Positions 57,258 to 64,000 of a DNA stretch of 64,000 bases are shown in pieces. Below the pieces are notes generated by a model. The model did not search any database. It was given only the letters and a program-made list of their open reading frames with translations, and was not told the origin of the DNA. This DNA comes from Perkinsus marinus ATCC 50983. Taxonomy: Eukaryota; Perkinsozoa; Perkinsida; Perkinsidae. A program made the translations under genes and the position numbers. Positions within the stretch are counted from its first letter, which is position 1. Each line of letters starts with the position of its first letter. The stretch lies in assembly GCF_000006405.1 (NCBI RefSeq), contig NW_003209345.1:1-64000 (forward strand), read 5' to 3'.

Positions 57258-58702
57258 AGTAAACGAATACACTGCTGTAAGCTCAAATACACCATCGTGT
57301 TGATCCATTCAGTCTACTTTCTCCCCCATGAATGAATACTATCGTCTCAATCAACTCGAGTTCGATACGACAGCTGTGCTTGCGTAAACTATTGGAGGAA
57401 TCGGATTCGTCTCCGGCCATATAGGGAACGCAAGGGTGGTCGATGGATCAAACTCGAGCTAACTAATCTACTTCACTTGAGCAAATGGACTCAAAGGAAT
57501 GCTTTGCACGCATGCCTACGTCCCTAACTGGAACACGAAGACGGCAAGCTACCTCAGACTCGAAGAGAGCTTGCGGGCACTTGCTGAGCCCTCGAGCCAA
57601 TTCGAGAGGTCCTTGGTGTGATTATGAGGGTTAGCTTGTTAACACAAGTTAAATGCCGATACGAAGGGCGCGTCAATAAGGAGCACGAGGAGCACCTAAA
57701 CGAACACCGATGCGCATGAAAGAGTCGACGCAGCGCTTCAATAAAGCTAAGATCATGGTTATTGCCATTGGATAAAACGAACTCGAAAACTTTACCATCA
57801 ACTCATCTGAGAGCAATCGGTCATGATCGTAGATCGCTGAAACGCCAAGTTGAGTATGCGGTAAAAATGCATGGTTCGGGGATAGATCATCCGCGGGTGA
57901 GACGCGCGGGCTGTCGGGAATAAGCGGAGCGAAGCTCGCATAAAATGGTAAGGAGGGTGCGATAAGGTGCATAAAGTACCCCCCGAGCAGTCTTACGGCA
58001 CCTTGCGTAAGGATCGCAAGGAGGGGCCCAAAAATGCCTCCTATGAAATCGCCTTACATGAGGAGGCCCTCCTTGCACCTTGTAGGATAAGGAGCCTTAC
58101 GGTGAGGAGCCTCATGCCACCTTACCTTACGCCAACCCCCCCAAATCGTAAGGATGTGAAAGCGACTTGCCATGAAACCGTAAGGTACCTTACAATTTTC
58201 GCTCCTTATGATGGCTTGTGAAATAGGCCCCAGGGTGCGTCGCGAAACGACCCGTGCGAGCGAATACCGCCGCAGCGTTACAGAACCAGCTGGCGTGTGC
58301 CGTGTATGACTCATTTCCCGGGAGCAAGCAATGGTTGGGCGACCGTGCGCGGCGTCGCATCGCCGGCGCGCACCCGCCGTCCCGCAACTGGCGCGGCACC
58401 AGCAGAGGCGATCGTCGGACTAACTCGATGCTTCGTGGGCTGAGAGCCGTAGACACCTTCTGTCTTCCATCCCACCAGACCCATCTGCCCAGGAGTGGGA
58501 TATTAAATCTCCGACGACGAGTAGGAATACACTACCAAGTATCGGCCGAGCTCGGAGGCAAGGGGAATAATCTCCTCGAGAATATAGGCGGGTACGAGAC
58601 TCGTATAATGGAACTGAAGGCAGAAGTTGACAGGAGCAGGAAGGCTTCGGCCACCTTTCTCCGCCCACTACTTGAGAGACGCCTGTGGAAGGTTTCATCA
58701 TT
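57258..58702. other. intergenic with CCTTAC-rich and GC-rich blocks
   Basis: No secure gene. 57945-58205 is dense in CCTTAC and its complement GTAAGG in both orientations, with local palindromes. 58220-58440 is markedly GC-rich (CGGCGTCGCATCGCCGGCGC) compared with its surroundings. A plus-strand frame through it (ALQNQLACAVYDSFPGSKQW) stays open to 58859 but has no recognised family. Confidence 0.4.
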
Positions 58703-58924
58703 CCGCCGAGTTGTCCATCATCGTTGCAGCACACTTACCATACCTACATTGTCGAGTACAGTTCGCTGTTGCTGTTGGCATCACCTAGTGGTGACAATAC
58801 CGATACCGGTACCCATCTGGCCAGCCCCAATAACATTGAGACGGGAGATGGTGGAGTAGAGAGGACGAGTAAAGCGACTGAGCATCGTTAAACGACTGGA
58901 GATGAGCTAGGGCAAGCAGACCGA
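58703..58924 (-). pseudogene. HADH 5' fragment (duplicated segment I, copy 2)
   Basis: 222 bp matching 54894-55115, containing the HADH start codon (58885 on the minus strand) and the [10 protein letters not shown] exon. The match stops abruptly at 58703 and no further HADH exons follow, so this is a truncated copy. Confidence 0.85.
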
Positions 58925-59048
58925 CTTACAAGTGCGGAAATGCGACACTCGATAATTTCATCAAGCTTGAGCTCAATGACAGGATACTCGCATGGCAACC
59001 AGATAGTACGAATTTGAGGTGCACCAACTTGTGTTGATGCTTCCTTAT

Positions 59049-59087
59049 GGTGTGTTATTAGTAGTATCATATTACTGATAACACACC
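59049..59087. repeat. 19-bp-arm imperfect hairpin
   Basis: GGTGTGTTATTAGTAGTAT, one base, then an almost complementary 19-base arm (two mismatches that become G-U pairs in RNA). CATATTACTAATATG, a second small palindrome, follows at 59098. Confidence 0.75.
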
Positions 59088-59276
59088 TTGAGAGACCATA
59101 TTACTAATATGAAGAACCATCAAGATGGACTCCCATTATGGGAGTTTTATATTGGTAATGCAACAGGGGAAACACATATAACAAGAAAGATACCAATAAC
59201 TACCAAGAAATGCCGCTGTTTAAAATTAGCTGAATGGAGGCATATATTCAGATTCTCGATGTTAACATCATGGCCC

Positions 59277-59500
59277 CGAGACTCCTATACTCCTCGGGCG
59301 TGAGAACTCTGTATCTACGGCATCATGACGATAAACGGAAATGTGAGATCTCCGTATATATTCACTTGTTGGTAGACGGGTGAAGCCAGATGACCTGGTC
59401 GGGCTTGCATGCCTCTGGATCGCATCCCGCCTGCATAAGCCTCTGCTTAACTTGCTTAAAGGTGACTGTGTGGTGATCATCATCATCGTCATTTCTCAAT
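59277..59500. repeat. duplicated segment II, copy 2
   Basis: Counterpart of 55326-55549. Confidence 0.92.
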
Positions 59501-62500
59501 ATACGAACCTGGGGGTAACCAGGGGAAAATACAAGACGTTATGAAGTCGAATAGTTCCAACAGGGAATCGTGTCGAAGTGGAATCTCCAACCCATGAATC
59601 GCATCCCTTGAATGGTCAACCCGAAACACCGAAACAGGTATTCAGTGGAGTACCAACGAACTCTAATCCCAATACATGTATATAAACCCAGCGAAAGGTT
59701 ATGTTATATTTCGAACAAACTTCGGTATCCGAGGGCATACAGAGAGCGGGCGAATTTGGATGACTCACGAACAAGGGCATAGAGAATGGTGGAAGGCGTG
59801 CTTGAAGGAAAAGTCTGAAGAGGTCCCAGCTTTCCTCGTTGAAGGGGTGGAGGCCCTTTGAAGACTCATCTGAAGATATCATCACCATCAGCTTCAACGC
59901 GCCCAGCGAATTACTACTAGAAGTGTTCTCCTCCAGCCTGATAGCAGCCATGCAACCCCGACCATCGGGCTCACCAGGCACCTTCACGCCGTACCTTGAG
60001 TGATACTTGGGGTCATACCATCTCAGCCGTTAATGGCTACACATTAACCTCAGCAATGCCTGGGTAATGGGATATGACCTCCGATACCTCCATGGTGGAG
60101 ACATTCTCGCCTTTCCACCTAATACAGACTTACCTCATATACACAGGACAAGGACTCACCTGAATGTATCGCCAATCCTATCGATGAAATAGAAACGACC
60201 TCGACGATCCTTCCGCAGAAGATCTCCAGTTCGGAAGTAGCGATCACCCGGTACAAATGCATTGGTGACGATCTGATAAGCGAATCGAGCTAGGCCCCAT
60301 ACACGTATTGGGAAGTGTTCAACAAAGCATGGCGACCAAGGTGATTACTTTCTGATCGGTGGATTTCTTGTCTGTGTAGCCAGCGAAGGAGGATTCCGGT
60401 CGGCCCTCCCTTATAGGCATAAGGAGCTCTCCAGGTTCATCTACAGCATACCACAAGCTAGAACATCGGTATCGACAACAGAGCAGAAGAGAATGCAGCA
60501 ACAACGATGACTACTTGTCCTAGCTTCAACACAGAAGCCCTTTCCATTCCTCTCCAAGGTTTCTTGCTCTACATTGAATCTACCGACAGACAGCACGTAC
60601 GAATGATGCTGTAGCAGGCAGGTTACTTTGCCAGTTTGTACCCAAGAGCTTTACTGATAATAAGCCCTTGGATTCCCACCGCACCCCGATCTCCAATGTT
60701 GGTGGCTGAAGAAGGGGCATTTTCTAACCCGAGCAGCAGCCCAGAGTGGAGACTTACAAATATTTACCAGCCCACCGTTGCCCTCTGTAGCACCATAGAA
60801 TTCGACCACTTGTGGAATTCCGAGCAGATCCAGGAAAGGCCCCCAAATCTGAGCACGCATGGAAACATATAACGGCATTAGAATTGATAGCCTCCGGTTC
60901 TGAGGCGGACCATGAAGTAATCATCTTCTCTATTACGTCTGGCCTCAAGCCGTTGCCGAAAGCAACACGAAGATGATGAGATCGATAGAGGGGATCATTG
61001 GGCCGCTGCCTAGCGGCCACCACGAGGTACCGACAGATCTCCCCGATGTAGTGTGCAACTGTACACCTGGAGGATGATGGAGAGGGGTTGCGGTGAGTCG
61101 AAGAGCAATGACCCTATCATAGGGATAACGACTACTGGGGCCGAATGAAAGCTTCCAATCGAACCGATGCGTGTAGCCGAACAGGCTGATGACTCTCTCG
61201 ATCGAGAGGAAGATTAGCAGATGGAATGGGAGCTCGAAAGGGGAGTTGCTTGTCATCTTCAACGGGTCTTTTTGGTCGAGAACTCCCAACATAAAATTGA
61301 CGTGACTATCTCCCTTAAAGGGAGTCCCTTTCAGCGAACACTCACTTGTATCGGTTGATATCTTGCCAGAACCTTCTCACAGAAAAGTGTCGGGCGAGCG
61401 CAATTGTGCATCCGGTATGAATAGCTGCACCAATCGCGAGCGCACCACCAGAGGAGTGGAAGAGAGGCAAGCACATGTAACTGAAGTGGACTCGTGAATA
61501 GGACAACTTTTACAGATGGTCGGTAGTTACATGACATCAGTCTCTGTTAGAGAGGTGCTTGCTGCCATAAAGGAGCCAAAGGCCCACATCCTCCAATGAG
61601 TGATGGCTGCTGCTTTAGGCATACCCTACAAATGGTTACTTATAACAAAGGAACACATCTCGTAATGATCATCATAACCCACCGTAGTGCCGGAGGTATA
61701 GATATAGCCAAACACACTCATCATGGTAACAACACTTCTGCGATATTCTTCGGTCCTGGCTGGGCGCGTAGTAGCTGCGCCGGGGAACCTGCATGCTGCA
61801 CTAGTGGTATTGGAATGCGTCCGTAGACGGCTCACTCTTGATTCAAGGCCTCAATAGTTAAGCATGTCGCCCCTGCCACCGGAGTCTCTAGGGAGTCCCA
61901 CTGTAGTAAGCGCCTACGAAGAGCTTGGGGACGAGAGATATAGGTTCCCTACACTCCGGCATTCTTAGCCCGAATTAAAGCTCCTGCAGATGCCATCTAG
62001 AAGGGTGGAGGAATGGGAAGCAGGGAACATGTGCTGGGTTTCACCTCGGCAGATGATTCGGCATCAAAAATGACCAAATCGGCTGCGGCACTGTCGATGG
62101 CACAGGCCAATGCATTAGACTTGATACTAGAATTAACAAATGCCGCCTGAGGAAGTTTACATCCGTCGTCATGCGGAGATCCGTACACTCACTTTAACAC
62201 CAGCTTTAGCAGCTGCTAGCCACCAACATACGAAATCAGGCTTGTTAGCCATGACCAAGGCTAGACAAGACAAACCTGGCTGAAGGCCGACATGCTCCGA
62301 CAGGTACCTTAGCAGAACGTCTCCATCCCTACCCAAAGGTGGCTTAGCTATCTCACCAGCACATGAGATTAGACAGTTCATCGACGTCTGCGAAGGTCAT
62401 ACGCCTGCCTTCGAATATCATAAAAACGTTATTCCCGTATCTTGACAAGAATTCGCTGAACTTACGAGCATTCGCGAGCATGAAAGGGCCCTCGAGATAG

Positions 62501-62670
62501 AATCTTCGACAATCTCCACTAATTCGTGAGTGATCCTATCCATAAGGGGACGCCAATTCTCTTCATGAGACGGTGATATCCAAGTACAAGTGTGGCATAT
62601 GACGCAGTCTGGCCTCATCCTGCTGGTATTTCTTTGAAACGTGCACACTATTTAACAATACGGATCGGCA
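59362..62670 (-). CDS. FATP-like (SLC27-type) very long-chain acyl-CoA synthetase, copy 2
   Basis: Activates fatty acids to acyl-CoA via acyl-AMP and can couple this to uptake. Many minus-strand exons in family order: ANARKFSEFLSRYGNNVFMI, EGRRMTFADVDELSN, CLALVMANKPDFVCWWLAAA, KAG, SNALACAIDSAAADLVIFD, and the AMP-binding P-loop YIYTSGTTGLPKAA (from about 61710). Then come YVGEICRYLVVAARQRP (with HHLRVAFGNGLRPDV), GIPQVVEFYGATEGNGGLVN (FATP signature), EPGELLMPI, YFRTGDLLRKDRRGRFYFID-like, RIGDTFRWKGENVST, YGVKVPGEPDGRGCMAAIRL and the final exon FKQVKQRLMQAGCDPEACKP. It ends at a TGA (59362-59364) just after HPSTNK, 13 codons before the stop of copy 1. The exact 5' end is uncertain. A hydrophobic exon (MVGIYSSIRLLALIYGA, near 62870) could supply the membrane anchor. 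Confidence 0.82.
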
Positions 62671-62672
62671 TA

Positions 62673-62983
62673 GAAGCCGTGAGTTTGCATTCACGGCAAA
62701 CACTTCGTGGTCACCTCCTCACTGATTCGTCCCATGTTGAGATTATATCTTCACCGATTCGGTCCAGTTTGGTAGCCTTAAGGAGGCTGGGAAGACTGCG
62801 CCTACAGTAGTGTGACTACATGCGGCACAGAAGACGATCAGGCTCCGTAGATCAATGCCAGCAGCCGAATAGATGAGTATATGCCTACCATATCAACATC
62901 ATATCATGGCTCAGCGCCAAGAAGTGGTCCAATCCCAAGAACGAGAGATAGCCCAAGCTAGCCAAACCGATGCTCCTTCCACT
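62673..62983. repeat. duplicated segment III, copy 2
   Basis: Counterpart of 55650-55960. The plus-strand ATG frame starts at 62906 here. The GT donor present in copy 1 (AGGTAAAT) is TTGGAAAA in this copy, so the exon end is not conserved. Confidence 0.9.
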
Positions 62984-64000
62984 TGGAAAATCGAGCATAG
63001 AATTCGCACGGGGAAGAGTAAAGGAAAGCTTCAAGAGAATGTTACGAAAAGAACCACCAACTCAATGATATGGTCAGCACAACCAATCTCTCCGGCCGGA
63101 GCAACTGAGCTATTCTAAGATATGGACAAGAAGGATCAATCTCGCATTGCAGATGGACTCACGTCCACTGTCGAATATGCGACCATGATTCTACAACCAA
63201 TGGAGTAAGAGGGAAGCAAAGATTCCCACGGAATATCTCCATCGCGGGGCTTCCAGGTGCTGCACGATATCTTCGCCGAGAGTTTCTCGGGTTATGCTCG
63301 TAACAGGAGTTCTGTGACAGCACTAACAAAGTTGTTGGTGCTGTTAATAACAACAATCCTAGGCCAAATAAGTTAGTACCGTAATATGAATAGAAGTGAC
63401 GGAGTGATAATCAAAGACACTCACTGAGGGAGTGTTCACCATAGCTGTTTGTCCTTCTGCTAGGTACGTCGAGCTACTGTGTAGGCGCTCGGAGCTGCAT
63501 AGGGACCCAATTATGAGAGAGGAACCCGATCAAGCCGATTCCAACGGCATTGGTGGTCTAGCAACTCTGATATTGGGGGAACTCCTCCGATTACCCTTAA
63601 AGATGTGGGAGCAAATTTCACGAACTACACCGATCACACGCTCTCAACGAAAAGTTAACGCCCTCTTGTATGTCCGGATGCAGTGAAGGGAGTCGATAGT
63701 AAACAAGCGTTCGCGATAGTGGCTGTCTCCCTCAAAAGAAGGTGGTCCGCTGATTCATAATATAGTGCACCCTACAATCCGTCCTCCAGCCTATGACTAA
63801 AACGCCACGCACTCTAGATGATCGTCGAGTTACCCGAGTTAGAGGCAAAAAAGTGAGAAGCATCGATTGATATGTGATGAGCCGTCCTGATGATAATAAT
63901 ATTGGGAATGATTGGAGGTAGGACCGAGCGATGTGAGAGCATCACACATCAACGACTAAACGAATAATGAAAGCCTCTCTTAGTCGTATCCTCGCCAGAC
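62984..64000. other. no recognisable gene at the window end
   Basis: A plus-strand frame at 63440-63686 (LATLILGELLRLPLKMWEQI) and a hairpin at about 63316-63342 (ACAGCAC...GTGCTGT) are the only structures seen. No family assignment. Confidence 0.35.

Noticed and set aside
57667-58221. Open frames through the CCTTAC-rich block as genes
   Set aside because: Frames on both strands arise from repeat composition and lack start context, splice sites and any family match.

Overview
The window looks like nuclear DNA of an intron-rich alveolate, most probably a perkinsid (Perkinsus-type protist). Three observations point there. A spliced-leader sequence of the dinoflagellate/perkinsid type (CCGTAGCCAT...GGCTCAAG) occurs once followed by a GT donor, as in an SL RNA gene, and once in each repeat of a retrotransposon. 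The genes are ordinary eukaryotic ones cut by many small introns, mostly 41-60 bases. The proteins (CSN4, SKP1, Rpt5, U2AF65, CWC16, 14-3-3, an AGC kinase, arginase) read as protist orthologues. The species call is inference. Two 100-N runs (23011-23110, 55550-55649) mark scaffold gaps.

Layout. 0-1 kb: candidate SL RNA gene and a tRNA-Glu. 1.8-6.2 kb: an unknown protein and an AGC kinase, both minus. 7.9-8.8 kb: 14-3-3. 10.9-15.8 kb: CSN4 and a Gln/Ala-rich unknown, minus. 16.6-18.5 kb: a GalNAc-transferase-like glycosyltransferase. 18.5-21.6 kb: a MULE relic with a mosaic of short repeats. 21.9-22.3 kb: a PHD-finger protein. 23.3-24.6 kb: two unknown genes. 24.75-26.63 kb: tandem SKP1 genes. 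26.6-31.1 kb: little recognisable. 31.1-36.2 kb: U2AF65 and Rpt5, plus strand. 37.0-38.7 kb: arginase. 38.8-45.5 kb: a young LTR retrotransposon. 46.0-48.2 kb: the CWC16-family splicing factor and an acidic unknown. 50.3-52.3 kb: a TMEM198-like membrane protein. 53.6-55.1 kb: 3-hydroxyacyl-CoA dehydrogenase, then a duplicated acyl-CoA synthetase (FATP-like) locus (55.3-63.0 kb) enclosing a secreted lytic polysaccharide monooxygenase (56.4-57.3 kb).

By function, SKP1 x2, CSN4 and Rpt5 cover the SCF ubiquitin ligase, its deneddylase regulator and the proteasome base. U2AF65 and the CWC16 protein belong to cis-splicing. HADH and the FATP-like synthetases belong to fatty-acid activation and beta-oxidation.

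The most unusual item is the retrotransposon at 38835-45514. It has identical 231-bp terminal repeats. Its gag starts inside the 5' repeat and pol stops inside the 3' repeat. Its primer-binding site lies within coding sequence and its polypurine tract abuts the 3' repeat inside pol. Each repeat carries a spliced-leader sequence 23 nt upstream of the gag ATG. Gag and pol are neither fused nor overlapping, and a pyrimidine tract plus CAG precedes pol, so SL trans-splicing is a plausible way to express it.
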